This document shows, piece after piece, positions 26,916-36,070 of a stretch of 64,000 nucleotides of DNA (the first letter of the stretch is position 1; every line of letters starts with the position of its first letter). The DNA comes from Myxococcales bacterium (GTDB lineage Bacteria > Myxococcota_A > Polyangia > Polyangiales > Ga0077539): assembly GCA_013298625.1 (NCBI GenBank), contig JAAFIF010000035.1:1-64000 (forward strand), written 5' to 3'. The position numbers and the translations under genes are program-made. A model generated the notes under the pieces. The model was given only the letters and a program-made list of their open reading frames with translations, was not told the DNA's origin and did no database searches.

Positions 26916-29225
26916 ATGCTAACAGGACATGACTCATCGCTGCGCAGATGCGCGCTAGCGATCACCGCGCTCGTGGCGCTCGCGGGGTGCTCTCCGCCCG
27001 CGCCACCCCAACCGGACGCCAACGTGCCCATGGACGCGAGCGTCTCGATGGACGCCGCTTCGAACTGTCCCGCCGGCCAGAGCTCGTGCTCGGGATCGTG
27101 TGCGGATTTGCAGACGGATCGACGCAACTGCGGCGCGTGCGGCGCGGCTTGCGCCGGCGCGTCGGTGTGCGCCGCCGGCCGCTGCGTTCCGACGTGCCCG
27201 ATGGGGCAATCGGCGTGCGGCGACCAGTGCGTGAGCACCGCGAGCGACCCCTTGAATTGTGGTGCTTGCGGCACGCGCTGCCCTGCCGGGCAGGTGTGCT
27301 CGCGGGGCGTCTGCGACGTCGTGTGCGCGGCGACGCTCACGCTCTGCACCGCGTCGAGCGGCGGGGCCGATGGCGGCGCGGGCGACGGCGGCGGGCTCGA
27401 GCTGTGCGTCGACACGCGGACCGACGATCGGCACTGCGGGATGTGCGGTCGTTCGTGCGCCGCGGGTGAGTCGTGCGTCGGCGGCAGCTGTCAGGTGCGC
27501 TGCGCGGCTGGGCAGACGACGTGCTCGGGGCGCTGCGCGAACCTTCAGAGCGACCCCCAAAACTGCGGAACCTGCGGGATGACCTGCACGGGCACGCAGT
27601 CCTGCGTCTCGGGCGTGTGCCGCGCGGGCTGCCCGATGGGGCAATCGACCTGCTCGAGCGCGTGCGTGGACCTGCAAAATGACCCGCGCAACTGCGGCTC
27701 GTGCGCGCGGGCCTGCACGGCCTCGCAGGTCTGTCAGGCGGGTGTGTGCGCGACGCGCTGCCCGGCGAGCCAGACGCTCTGCACCGATCGCTGCGTCGAT
27801 TCGAACACCGACACTGCCAACTGCGGCGGCTGCGGCCGCGCGTGCGCCGCTGGACAGCTGTGCATCGCCGGCGCGTGCGCGAACCAGTGCGTGATGGGCA
27901 ACGTGCTCTGCGCTGGGCGCTGCGTGGACACGAGCGCGGACCCGCGCAACTGCGGAGCGTGCGGGACGAGCTGCCCTGCGGGCGCGTTCTGCAGCGGCGG
28001 AGCGTGCGCGACCTCGTGCACGGCGGGCGCGATGATGTGCGGCGGGACGTGCGTCGACGTCTCGAGCGACAACAGCCACTGCGGCGCGTGCATGAACGCG
28101 TGCGGCGCTGGCCGTAGCTGCGTCGCCGGCGTGTGCCAGACGCTCGCGATGGTGGACGGAGGTTGCTCTCCGCCGAGCTTGTTGTGCGGCGGGACGTGCG
28201 CGGATCCGCGGACGTCCAACGATCACTGCGGTCGCTGCGGCAACGCGTGCAGCGCCGATCGCACCTGCGTCAACGGCGCGTGCGTCGCGCCGTGTGCTGC
28301 GGGCGAGACCCGCTGCGGCGCGGCGGGGACGTGCACGGACGTGCAGCGAGACAGCCGCAACTGCGGCCGCTGCGGCGTGAGCTGCGCGAGCGGCGAGTCG
28401 TGCGTGCTCGGCGCGTGCGTCCCCGACCCGAGCTTTCGCATGACGATGTTCTCGAACGCGACGGCGGATTGCCGGATTTCGCCGGACGTTCAAGCGATGG
28501 CTGCTGGTGACCAGGGCAGCGGAATGGTCGCTGTCGCCTCGACGGTCTTCTACAACGGAGACACGTCGACGGTGGTCTTGCCTGCGCTCGACCTCGCGAC
28601 GAGCACCGCGGTCAGCCCGATGGCCAACTATGAGCAGCTCGCCGCAGACCTTCGAGGAAACGTCGCCTACGTGATGGTCACGGCTACGGACACCTCGCTG
28701 TCCTTCGGCGCGAGCGGCACCATCACCCAGCTCCGCGCGATCAACGCGACCGGGGCGTTCTCGGGCGTGCGCGTGATGCTCTCTCGTCCGATCGCGTTCA
28801 GCGGATCGAACTACGGCATCTACAGCGGCTACGGCCGAATCATCGTGTACATGGGCGCCGGGGCCGACATGGGCTACTGGCAGATCGAGATGCCCTCGGG
28901 CGTGGTGACGCGCCTCACGGGCAGCACGGCGCCGTCGATGCCGGCCGGCTGCGAGCGCACGGGGCACTGGGGCATCGCGGAGTTCTTCGGCGGCGATCAG
29001 CACATCGTGTTCATCAACTCGACGGGCATCGTGCGTCAGCGCGTGCGCGACGGAATGACCACGACGCTGCTCACCGCGGGCTTCGGCGACGCGTGCACCC
29101 TCGCGTTCTCTGCTGCGCGCAACCGTTGGTTCGCCCAATACGAAGCTGCGCCGAGCTGGGCGCCGATGGGCATGGGCTTCGGTGAGTTCATCGTCTCGTG
29201 CCCCGGCACGTGGGAATTGCCATGA
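26916..29225 (+). CDS. Cys-rich repeat lipoprotein, copy 1
   Basis: A 769-residue predicted lipoprotein (signal about 1-24, lipobox LAGC). An Asp/Ala linker is followed by ten repeats of ~45 residues built around C-x-G-x-C-x-D-x-N-C-G-x-C-G-x-x-C-x-x-G, so over 80 Cys probably form disulfides. A C-terminal globular beta-rich domain of ~265 residues (from about FRMTMFSNATADC) has Ser/Thr/Gly-rich propeller-like strands and no repeat. Such Cys-rich repeats are common on myxobacterial surface proteins, and some have been mislabelled as tryptophan synthase in databases. The stop overlaps the start of copy 2 (ATGA). Confidence 0.85.
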   Translation: MLTGHDSSLRRCALAITALVALAGCSPPAPPQPDANVPMDASVSMDAASNCPAGQSSCSGSCADLQTDRRNCGACGAACAGASVCAAGRCVPTCPMGQSACGDQCVSTASDPLNCGACGTRCPAGQVCSRGVCDVVCAATLTLCTASSGGADGGAGDGGGLELCVDTRTDDRHCGMCGRSCAAGESCVGGSCQVRCAAGQTTCSGRCANLQSDPQNCGTCGMTCTGTQSCVSGVCRAGCPMGQSTCSSACVDLQNDPRNCGSCARACTASQVCQAGVCATRCPASQTLCTDRCVDSNTDTANCGGCGRACAAGQLCIAGACANQCVMGNVLCAGRCVDTSADPRNCGACGTSCPAGAFCSGGACATSCTAGAMMCGGTCVDVSSDNSHCGACMNACGAGRSCVAGVCQTLAMVDGGCSPPSLLCGGTCADPRTSNDHCGRCGNACSADRTCVNGACVAPCAAGETRCGAAGTCTDVQRDSRNCGRCGVSCASGESCVLGACVPDPSFRMTMFSNATADCRISPDVQAMAAGDQGSGMVAVASTVFYNGDTSTVVLPALDLATSTAVSPMANYEQLAADLRGNVAYVMVTATDTSLSFGASGTITQLRAINATGAFSGVRVMLSRPIAFSGSNYGIYSGYGRIIVYMGAGADMGYWQIEMPSGVVTRLTGSTAPSMPAGCERTGHWGIAEFFGGDQHIVFINSTGIVRQRVRDGMTTTLLTAGFGDACTLAFSAARNRWFAQYEAAPSWAPMGMGFGEFIVSCPGTWELP

Positions 29226-31543
29226 GCAGGAGCTCCAACATGCTGCGAATCAACAAGCGAACGTTCGCTCAGACCCTCGGCCCTGCGCTCCTCTCGGTGA
29301 CCGCGGCGCTCTCGGCCGCGTGCTCTCCGCCCGTGCTCACGAGGCCCGACGCCGCTCCGATGGTCGACGCCTCGGCGACGATGGACACCGGCGTGAACAC
29401 CATGTGCGGCGCGATGCAGACCCGCTGCGCGAGCGGCTGCGTCGACACGCGAACGGACCGTGAAAACTGCGGCGGATGCGCGGTCGCGTGCGGCAGCGGC
29501 GAGGCCTGCGTCTCTGGCGCGTGCACGCTGCGCTGCCCGAGCGGGCAGAACCTCTGCGGCCGCGAGTGCGCGACGCTCGGCGCGGACCCCAACCACTGCG
29601 GCGCCTGCGGTCGCGCGTGCGCCGCGGGTGAGCTCTGCTCAGCCGGTCGCTGCACGACGACCTGCGCGACGGGCCTCACCGTGTGCGGCGGCGACGGCGG
29701 TCTGCGCTTGTGCGTCGACACGACCTCGGACTCGCGCCACTGCGGCGGCTGCGGAATGGCGTGCGGCGCAGGCCAATCGTGTCAGGCAGGCGCCTGCGTG
29801 GCGACGTGCTCGGCCGGACAGACCATGTGCGCCGCGGGCTGCGCTGACCTTCAGCGCGACCCGGCGAACTGCGGCGCCTGCGGGACCGCGTGCCCCGCGG
29901 GGCAGGTGTGCGGCGCGGGCATGTGCTCGATGTCGTGCCCCGCAGGGCAGGCCGCGTGCGCAGGCGGCTGCGTCAACACAGCGGTCGACGCGCGCAACTG
30001 CGGCGCGTGCGGGACCGCGTGCGCTGCGGGCGAGTCGTGCCAGTCGGGCATGTGCCGACCGGCGTGCGCCGCGGGACAGACGGCGTGCTCGGGCCTGTGC
30101 GTCAACGTGCAGACGGACCGCTTGAATTGTGGTGCGTGCGGCACCGCGTGCCCGTCCGGCCAGGCGTGCGTCGCGGGCGCGTGCGCCGTCGCGTGCTCGA
30201 TGGGGCAAGCGGTGTGCGGCGGGCGCTGCGTGGACCTGTCGAGCGACCGCGGCAACTGCGGGCGCTGCGGGACCGCGTGCGCCGCGGGGCAGCTGTGCAA
30301 CGCGGGCGTGTGCGCCGCGGCGTGCAGCGCGGGGCAGACCGAGTGCGCAGGGCGCTGCGTGAACACCACGACGGACGTGGCCAACTGCGGCGCGTGCGGC
30401 AACGCGTGCCCGATGGGGTACGCGTGCGTGACGGGCGGGTGCTTTCCGCTCGTGGGGACGGACGCGGGCGCGTGCACGCCGCCGAGCTTGCAGTGCGGCG
30501 CAGCGTGCACCGACGTGCGCAGCGACAACGTCAACTGCGGTCGCTGCGGCAACGCGTGCAGCGCCGATCGAACGTGCTTCAGCGGGATGTGCCTGCCGCC
30601 GTGCGTCGCGGGCGAGACCCGCTGCGGCGCGGCTGGGGCGTGCACCGACGTGCAACGTGACAGCCGCAACTGCGGCCGCTGCGGCGTGAGCTGCGCGAGC
30701 GGCGAGTCGTGCGTGCTCGGCGCGTGCGTGCCGGACCCGAGCTTTCGCATCGCCTCGCTCTCGAACGCTGTGGCGGACTGCCGAGTCTCGGGAGACGTCG
30801 AGTCGATGTCCGCTGGCGATCAGGGCAGCGGCATGGTCGCGATCGCCTCGACGGTCTTCTACAACGGAGACTCGTCGACGGTGGTCTTGCCCGCGCTCGA
30901 CCTCTCGTCGGTCACGGCGGTCAGCCCGACGGCCAACTACGAGCAGCTCGCCGCGGACATGCGTGGAAACACCGCGTACGTGATGGCGACGGCGACGGAC
31001 ACCTCCGTTCCGTCGTTTGGCACGGGCACGATCACGCAGCTCCGCGCGATCAACGCGACCGGGGCGTTTACGGGCGTGCGCGTGATGCTCTCTCGTCCGA
31101 TCGCGTTCAGCGGCTCGACGTGGGGCATCTACAGCGGGTACGGCCGAATCATCGTGTACATGGGCGCCGGAGCGGACATGGGCTACTGGCAGATCGAGGT
31201 CCCCTCGGGCGTGGTGACGCGCCTCGCGGGGAGCACGGCGCCGGTCTCGCCGGTCGGCTGCGAGCGCTCGGGCAACTGGGGCATCGCGGAGTTCTTCGGC
31301 GGCGATCACTACATCGTGTACGTGCGCTCTTCGCCCGCAGGAATCGTGCGTCAGCGCGTTCGTGACGGCATGTCCACGGTGATCCTGATGCTCCCGGACG
31401 TGGGCGACGCGTGCACGCTGGCGTTCTCGTCGGCGCGCAACCGTTGGTTCGCCCAATACGAAGCTGCGCCGAGCTGGGCGCCGCCTGCCATGGGCTTCGG
31501 CGAGTTCATCGTCTCGTGCCCCGGCACGTGGGAACTCCCCTGA
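29222..31543 (+). CDS. Cys-rich repeat lipoprotein, copy 2
   Basis: A 773-residue paralogue of the upstream gene with the same plan: signal peptide with lipobox LSAAC, Asp/Ala linker, ten NCG-x-CG Cys repeats and the same C-terminal domain (FRIASLSNAVADC onward). The C-terminal ~300 residues are nearly identical between the copies, while the repeat region has diverged, with Gly/Ala substitutions and different cysteine loops. The copies are translationally coupled (ATGA) and probably arose by tandem duplication. ATG 29222 is chosen over 29198, which lies inside the previous gene. Cell-surface location is inferred from the lipobox. Confidence 0.85.
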   Translation: MSRSSNMLRINKRTFAQTLGPALLSVTAALSAACSPPVLTRPDAAPMVDASATMDTGVNTMCGAMQTRCASGCVDTRTDRENCGGCAVACGSGEACVSGACTLRCPSGQNLCGRECATLGADPNHCGACGRACAAGELCSAGRCTTTCATGLTVCGGDGGLRLCVDTTSDSRHCGGCGMACGAGQSCQAGACVATCSAGQTMCAAGCADLQRDPANCGACGTACPAGQVCGAGMCSMSCPAGQAACAGGCVNTAVDARNCGACGTACAAGESCQSGMCRPACAAGQTACSGLCVNVQTDRLNCGACGTACPSGQACVAGACAVACSMGQAVCGGRCVDLSSDRGNCGRCGTACAAGQLCNAGVCAAACSAGQTECAGRCVNTTTDVANCGACGNACPMGYACVTGGCFPLVGTDAGACTPPSLQCGAACTDVRSDNVNCGRCGNACSADRTCFSGMCLPPCVAGETRCGAAGACTDVQRDSRNCGRCGVSCASGESCVLGACVPDPSFRIASLSNAVADCRVSGDVESMSAGDQGSGMVAIASTVFYNGDSSTVVLPALDLSSVTAVSPTANYEQLAADMRGNTAYVMATATDTSVPSFGTGTITQLRAINATGAFTGVRVMLSRPIAFSGSTWGIYSGYGRIIVYMGAGADMGYWQIEVPSGVVTRLAGSTAPVSPVGCERSGNWGIAEFFGGDHYIVYVRSSPAGIVRQRVRDGMSTVILMLPDVGDACTLAFSSARNRWFAQYEAAPSWAPPAMGFGEFIVSCPGTWELP

Positions 31544-31550
31544 CGTCACG

Positions 31551-31579
31551 CTGAGGGCCGCTATACTCGCGGCCCTCAG
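31551..31579 (+). terminator. Perfect 11-bp hairpin before the sulfatase start
   Basis: CTGAGGGCCGC and its exact complement GCGGCCCTCAG form an 11-bp, GC-rich stem around a 7-base loop (TATACTC). It starts 7 bases after the lipoprotein stop and ends 3 bases before the sulfatase ATG. No T-run follows, so intrinsic termination is uncertain; the stem would also cover the region where a ribosome binding site should lie. Confidence 0.5.
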
Positions 31580-31582
31580 CCA

Positions 31583-33055
31583 ATGACGAAACGCCCCAAC
31601 ATCCTGCTCGTCGTCTCGGATCAAGAGCGCTCGCGCGAGTGGCTTCCACCAGGGTTTTCACTGCCCAATCGCGATAGGCTCATCCGAGAGGGCGTCGAGT
31701 GCACGCGCTATTACACGCACACGAGCCCGTGCTCGCCGTCGCGCGCGACGCTGTTCACGGGGCGCTACGTCCCGCAGCACAACGTGCGCGAGAACGTGAT
31801 CTTCCCCGCGCACGCCGCGCTCGACACGTCCATTCAAACGCTGGGGCACCGCCTGCGAAACGCGGGCTATCGCACGGCGTACCTGGGCAAGTGGCACCTC
31901 GCGCACGGGCCGCACCCGGACATGCAGTCCTTCGGCTTCGGTGACTGGGAGGGCAACGACCAGCACTACATGGGCTGGGCGGGGACGGGCGTCGAGTACG
32001 ACCCCGTGATCGCCACACAGGCCGCGCAGTGGCTGAAGGCCAACGCGCAAGACCAGTCCAAACCCTGGTTTCTCGTCGTGGCGCTGGTCAATCCGCACGA
32101 CGTCATGTGGTTTCCCGCGGACCAGCCGAAGTATCAGCTCGAGCACGCCGACGAGGTCGAGCGATTCAAAGACCTCCTGCGCATGGCCAACTGGAAGGAC
32201 TCTGATCCGATCCCGCCCTTCACGCAGGAGTACCCCGAGCTGTTCGACAAGCTCCCGGCCAACTTCGAAGACGACCTGCACACCAAGCCCGCGGTCCAGC
32301 GCGAGTGGATGATCGAGCAGCAGAAGTCCTTCTGGGGGCGCATCGAGAAGGACGACCACAAGTCCTGGCTGCGTCAGCTCGACTACTACGCCGCGCTGCA
32401 CAAGCTCGCGGATCACAGCCTCGGCTCGATCTTGTCTGCGCTCGACGACTCTGGGCGCGCCGACGACACAGCGGTGTTCTTCACCAGCGACCACGGCGAC
32501 ATGTGCGGCTCGCACGGCCTGCGCTCGAAGGGGCCCTTCGTCTACGAAGAGATCATGAAGATCCCCATGTACGCGAAGGTCCCGGGCGTGACCAACGCCG
32601 GCGCGAAGAGCGCGTCGCTCGCGACGCACGCGGACCTCGCGCGCACCATCGTGAGCGTCGGCGGCGGCGACGTCGAAGGCATGTCCGGCGTCGACATGAC
32701 CCCGTCGCTGCGCGGAGAAAACGCAGGGCGCGAGTACGTTCTCTTCGCGCAGGACCAGGCCTGGTACGAGCGCTGTATCCACGTTCGCTACGCGATTCGC
32801 TCGGTGTTCGACGGGCGCTTCAAGTACGCGCGCTACTACGGCGTCGGCGGAAGCACCACGCAGTTCGGCCAGCGGTGGGACTGGGACAAGAAGGTTGGCG
32901 AGGACGCCTCGTTCGAAGAGCAAGACCACGAGCTGTACGACCTGCAAGAGGACCCGCACGAGCTCGTCAACCTCGCGATGGATCGCGGTCGTCGCGGTGA
33001 AGTTCGCCGGTGGTTCGAGCGTATGAGGGAGCTCGAGCGAAGTGACTTTCGTTGA
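31583..33055 (+). CDS. Sulfatase/alkaline phosphatase-superfamily hydrolase (formylglycine type)
   Basis: A 490-residue cytosolic-looking enzyme with no signal peptide. The formylglycine signature CSPSRATLFTGR has its catalytic Cys at residue 50. The first metal site is D13-Q14, as in phosphonate monoester hydrolases and some sulfatases, rather than the Asp-Asp of classical arylsulfatases. The second metal site SDHGDM, followed by SKGPFVYEEIMKIP, completes the pocket. It should cleave sulfate or phosphonate/phosphate esters after Cys-to-formylglycine conversion; the activating enzyme is not in the window. The start codon lies 3 bp behind a hairpin, so translation initiation is unusual. Confidence 0.93.
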   Translation: MTKRPNILLVVSDQERSREWLPPGFSLPNRDRLIREGVECTRYYTHTSPCSPSRATLFTGRYVPQHNVRENVIFPAHAALDTSIQTLGHRLRNAGYRTAYLGKWHLAHGPHPDMQSFGFGDWEGNDQHYMGWAGTGVEYDPVIATQAAQWLKANAQDQSKPWFLVVALVNPHDVMWFPADQPKYQLEHADEVERFKDLLRMANWKDSDPIPPFTQEYPELFDKLPANFEDDLHTKPAVQREWMIEQQKSFWGRIEKDDHKSWLRQLDYYAALHKLADHSLGSILSALDDSGRADDTAVFFTSDHGDMCGSHGLRSKGPFVYEEIMKIPMYAKVPGVTNAGAKSASLATHADLARTIVSVGGGDVEGMSGVDMTPSLRGENAGREYVLFAQDQAWYERCIHVRYAIRSVFDGRFKYARYYGVGGSTTQFGQRWDWDKKVGEDASFEEQDHELYDLQEDPHELVNLAMDRGRRGEVRRWFERMRELERSDFR

Positions 33056-33076
33056 CAGCCTGACAAGAGGTGCCCT

Positions 33077-33676
33077 GTGAAGACTGTGAGCCAGCGCGGC
33101 GTTGTTCTCTCGATGACCTGTGTTTTTGCAGCGAGAATCGCGCTGGGGCAGACCGCTCCCGACGCGGGCGCGGCGCGGGCGCCGGTCGCGCAGCCGACGC
33201 CTGTGCAGGCTCCCGTCCCGCCGCCGGTCGTCGTCTCGCCGTTCAACGGCGTGTGGCGCTACGCGGGCGGCGACGGCGAGCGCAGGGCGTTCGAGGCGTC
33301 GGTCACGCGCACCGTGCAAGGGATGGGCTTCTTCGTCGAGGGCATTGCGGCCGCGCGGCTCCGCGATCGCAGCCCGCTGCCCGAGGTGATCACCATCCGC
33401 GTGCAGGGCAACCAGATCGAGTTCACGGGCGTACGCGGAAGGCTCTTTCGCACGCCCGCCGACGGCACGCCCATTCAGACGCAGAACCCGCAAGGCGAGC
33501 CGATCACGCTCTCGACGCGCATCAACGGAAACCAAATGGTGCGCCACGGCTCGCGCCCCGACGGCGCCCGTCGCGAGGTGATCACGGTCAACGGAAACAC
33601 CCTCGTGCTCGAAGGCACGGTCACGTCCCCGCGCTTGCCGCGGCCGTTGACGTATCGGTTTACCTTTCGCCGCTGA
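33077..33676 (+). CDS. Small exported beta-rich protein
   Basis: A 199-residue protein with a signal peptide (about 1-25, ending IALGQ), an Ala/Pro linker and a domain of ~140 residues starting FNGVWRYAGGDGE. It consists of successive short beta-strands ending LTYRFTFRR, suggesting a lipocalin-like or DUF barrel. It starts at GTG 33077, 21 bp after the sulfatase stop, and may be co-transcribed with it. No catalytic motif is visible. Confidence 0.7.
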   Translation: MKTVSQRGVVLSMTCVFAARIALGQTAPDAGAARAPVAQPTPVQAPVPPPVVVSPFNGVWRYAGGDGERRAFEASVTRTVQGMGFFVEGIAAARLRDRSPLPEVITIRVQGNQIEFTGVRGRLFRTPADGTPIQTQNPQGEPITLSTRINGNQMVRHGSRPDGARREVITVNGNTLVLEGTVTSPRLPRPLTYRFTFRR

Positions 33677-33801
33677 GCGAGCGCGGACTGCGGTCCGCAC
33701 TCGGGTGGGGACAACGCTCAGCACTCGCGGTGCATCGTCGCGGGATCTCCTGCCATTCAGCGGACCACGACGGCGGCACACGCGCTGCTTGGTGTTCGAG
33801 C

Positions 33802-35004
33802 ATGAGAGACTTGCAGCGATTCAGCGCTCGTTGGGCGCTCGGCGTGGGGATGTGCGTCGCGGCGGGCTGTGGGGGCGCAGGCGCGCGTGATGGCGGCGAG
33901 CAGGACGCCCTCGCGACGCTCGATGGCGGCGCAGCGGACGACGCTGCTGCGCGCGACGACGTGACGATGGCCTCGGACGCGGATGCTGCGGCGGTCGTCG
34001 CCGACGCGGGTGCTGCGTGCTCTGCGGACAACCGCGCGGCGTGCGCGTATCGGCCGGCGCGAACGTATGGCGCGCAGCCGGTGCTCACGCAGACGCTCTC
34101 GTACACGGACGCGACGGGGGCGCAGCGCTCGATCGAAGTGGCGATTCGTCGACCGATGGGCGCGCCGCAGCCGTGGCCGGTGGTGCTGTGGTCCCACGGC
34201 GGCGCGAGCGGACAGATGAGCGCGAACGGCGCTGGCGACGAGTGGTCGAGGGTGTTCAACGCGGCGGGCTATTTGTTCGTCGCGATCGCGCACGCGCCTC
34301 GCAGCGACGCTTCGCGGGCGGCGCTGTGCGCGCACGTGGGGATCACGGTCGCTGCGGACTGCGCGCGGTTCAAGTATCTGCACTGGGATCGGCCGTACGA
34401 CGTGCGACGGACGCTCGATTGGATGGAGGAGCAGTCGCGCGGGATGTTCGCGGGCGTCGTCGATTTGCAGCGGCTGTTGTACGCGGGGCACTCGGCGGGC
34501 GCGGGCGCGACGTCGATGGTGGCAGGGGCGAGCCGAGAGATGGGCGGCGTGGCGCGGGTCGCTCCGGACCCACGGCCGAGGGCGTTTATCGGCTTCTCGA
34601 TCGAGGGGCCTGGCGACGATGGGTTCACCGACGCGTCGTTTGCGGCGATCACGCGGCCGCAGATGAGCGTGACAGGCATCGGGGATCGCAGGCCCGAAAC
34701 CGACTCGCTGCCGCGACGACGCCCCTTCGAGCTCATGGCCCCCGGCAACAAGTACCGCTTCTGGAACACCGACGAGGCCTCGCTCCACGGCACGTTCGAT
34801 CACAACGTCGGTCCGTGCGAGGACTACCAGATGCGCAACAGCGCGCCCGTGGCGCGGTGCGCGGCGTTCTACGCGTGGATGGAGTCCGCGGCGCTCGCCT
34901 TTACCGATGCGCACTTGCGCGAGCGGCCCGAGGCGATCGCGTGGCTCGCGTCGGACAACATGACGATCCTGTCGAGCGGCGCGGTCGAGTGGCGTCGCCG
35001 CTGA
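33802..35004 (+). CDS. Lipoprotein alpha/beta hydrolase (putative esterase/lipase)
   Basis: A 400-residue predicted lipoprotein (lipobox VAAGC) with an Asp/Ala/Gly-rich linker to about residue 75. The alpha/beta-hydrolase fold includes the oxyanion-type SHGGASG, nucleophile elbow GHSAG with Ser at about 231 and a C-terminal His-containing LHGTFDHNVGPC. This resembles the chlorophyllase/PHB depolymerase-like or PAF-acetylhydrolase-like group of exported esterases. The substrate is unknown. It converges on the epimerase gene, with a hairpin between them. Confidence 0.8.
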   Translation: MRDLQRFSARWALGVGMCVAAGCGGAGARDGGEQDALATLDGGAADDAAARDDVTMASDADAAAVVADAGAACSADNRAACAYRPARTYGAQPVLTQTLSYTDATGAQRSIEVAIRRPMGAPQPWPVVLWSHGGASGQMSANGAGDEWSRVFNAAGYLFVAIAHAPRSDASRAALCAHVGITVAADCARFKYLHWDRPYDVRRTLDWMEEQSRGMFAGVVDLQRLLYAGHSAGAGATSMVAGASREMGGVARVAPDPRPRAFIGFSIEGPGDDGFTDASFAAITRPQMSVTGIGDRRPETDSLPRRRPFELMAPGNKYRFWNTDEASLHGTFDHNVGPCEDYQMRNSAPVARCAAFYAWMESAALAFTDAHLRERPEAIAWLASDNMTILSSGAVEWRRR

Positions 35005-35012
35005 GCGCTCGT

Positions 35013-35034
35013 CGCGCGGTCCCCGATCCGCGCG
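35013..35034. terminator. Candidate bidirectional hairpin terminator
   Basis: CGCGCGG and CCGCGCG form a perfect 7-bp stem with an 8-base loop in the 36 bp between two convergent genes. There is no T-run on either side, so it is a weak but well-placed terminator candidate. Confidence 0.35.
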
Positions 35035-35040
35035 GGCGGC

Positions 35041-36027
35041 TCACATCCAGCCGTTGTCTCGGTACCACTTCGCGGTGACCTTCGCGCCGTCGGCGAAGGT
35101 CACCTTGGGGCTCCATCCGAGCTCGTCGCGCGTGGCCGAGAGGTCGAAGTCGAAGTGCTTGATCGCGAGCTCGTTCACTTTGTCCTGCGTGAACATCATC
35201 GCTTTGTTCGTGGCCTTTCCGAACGCTTCAGAGAAGCGCGCGGCGACGCGCAGGACGGGGATCGGGACCACGGGGCGGGCCCACAGCTCGACCTCGAGCG
35301 AACGGGCGATGGCGTCGGCCATGGCGTCGAAGCTGCGCGGCTCGCCGTCGTGCACGAAGAACGTGCTGCCCGAGGGGATCGACTGGTTGTCGATCGCGCG
35401 GATGCACGCGTCCGCGCAGTCTTCGCCGAACACGACGACCATCTCGTCGAAGCCGCCGCCCATCTTGATGGCGAGGCCGTACGAGACCATCTGAAAGAAC
35501 GCGAACATCTCGTTGTCGCGCGGGCCATAAATCGCAGGCGGTCGAAGGACCGTGATGGGGAGCTTGTCCTTGAGCGCGAGCACCGCGCGCTCGCCGCGGA
35601 GCTTGCTGCGGCCGTACTCCGTGACGGGGTTGGGCTCGGCGTCGCGGGCGCGCTTCTGCCCTGGCTCACCAGGGCCCATGAGCGCCGCGGTGGAGATGTG
35701 AACGAAGCGTTGGAGGGTGGGGTTGTGCTCGACCGCGGCGAGCGCGAGGGCCTCGGATCCCTTGTGATTGACCGCGTCGAACTCTTCGGCGTCCCGCGCT
35801 TTGACGAGCCCTGCGCAGTGGATGATCGCGTCGACGCCCTTCACGGCTTCGGGCAGGGTGTCGTGCTGGTCGATCGCGCCGTAGGCGAGCTCGACGCCGA
35901 GCTTGTCGAGAAACTTCGTGTTCGACGATTTGCGCACGAGGCAGCGGACGGAGTCTCCGCGAGCCCTCAAGCGCTCGGCGACGTGCGAGCCGAGAAAACC
36001 AGAGGCGCCAGTGACGAGGACCTTCAT
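35041..36027 (-). CDS. NAD-dependent epimerase/dehydratase (extended SDR)
   Basis: A 328-residue extended short-chain dehydrogenase. The N-terminal Rossmann motif GASGFLG lies at about 7-13, with a catalytic Ser in the HISTAALM segment and YGRSK as the YxxxK pair at about 142-146. The C-terminal substrate-binding region (PVVPIPVLRVAARFSEAFG) resembles the 3-beta-hydroxysteroid dehydrogenase/dihydroflavonol reductase branch. The exact substrate is not determined. It lies 43 bp upstream of the GNAT-like gene's end, and both are on the minus strand. Confidence 0.9.
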   Translation of the reverse strand: MKVLVTGASGFLGSHVAERLRARGDSVRCLVRKSSNTKFLDKLGVELAYGAIDQHDTLPEAVKGVDAIIHCAGLVKARDAEEFDAVNHKGSEALALAAVEHNPTLQRFVHISTAALMGPGEPGQKRARDAEPNPVTEYGRSKLRGERAVLALKDKLPITVLRPPAIYGPRDNEMFAFFQMVSYGLAIKMGGGFDEMVVVFGEDCADACIRAIDNQSIPSGSTFFVHDGEPRSFDAMADAIARSLEVELWARPVVPIPVLRVAARFSEAFGKATNKAMMFTQDKVNELAIKHFDFDLSATRDELGWSPKVTFADGAKVTAKWYRDNGWM

Positions 36028-36070
36028 GGGAGCGATCTGAGCCTTCAGAGAGGGGAAGAGGAGCGTTGGG

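Noticed and set aside
26916-31543. The regularly spaced Cys repeats look CRISPR-like at the DNA level
   Set aside because: The units are in-frame protein repeats with variable third positions and no constant spacer/repeat structure. No cas genes are present.
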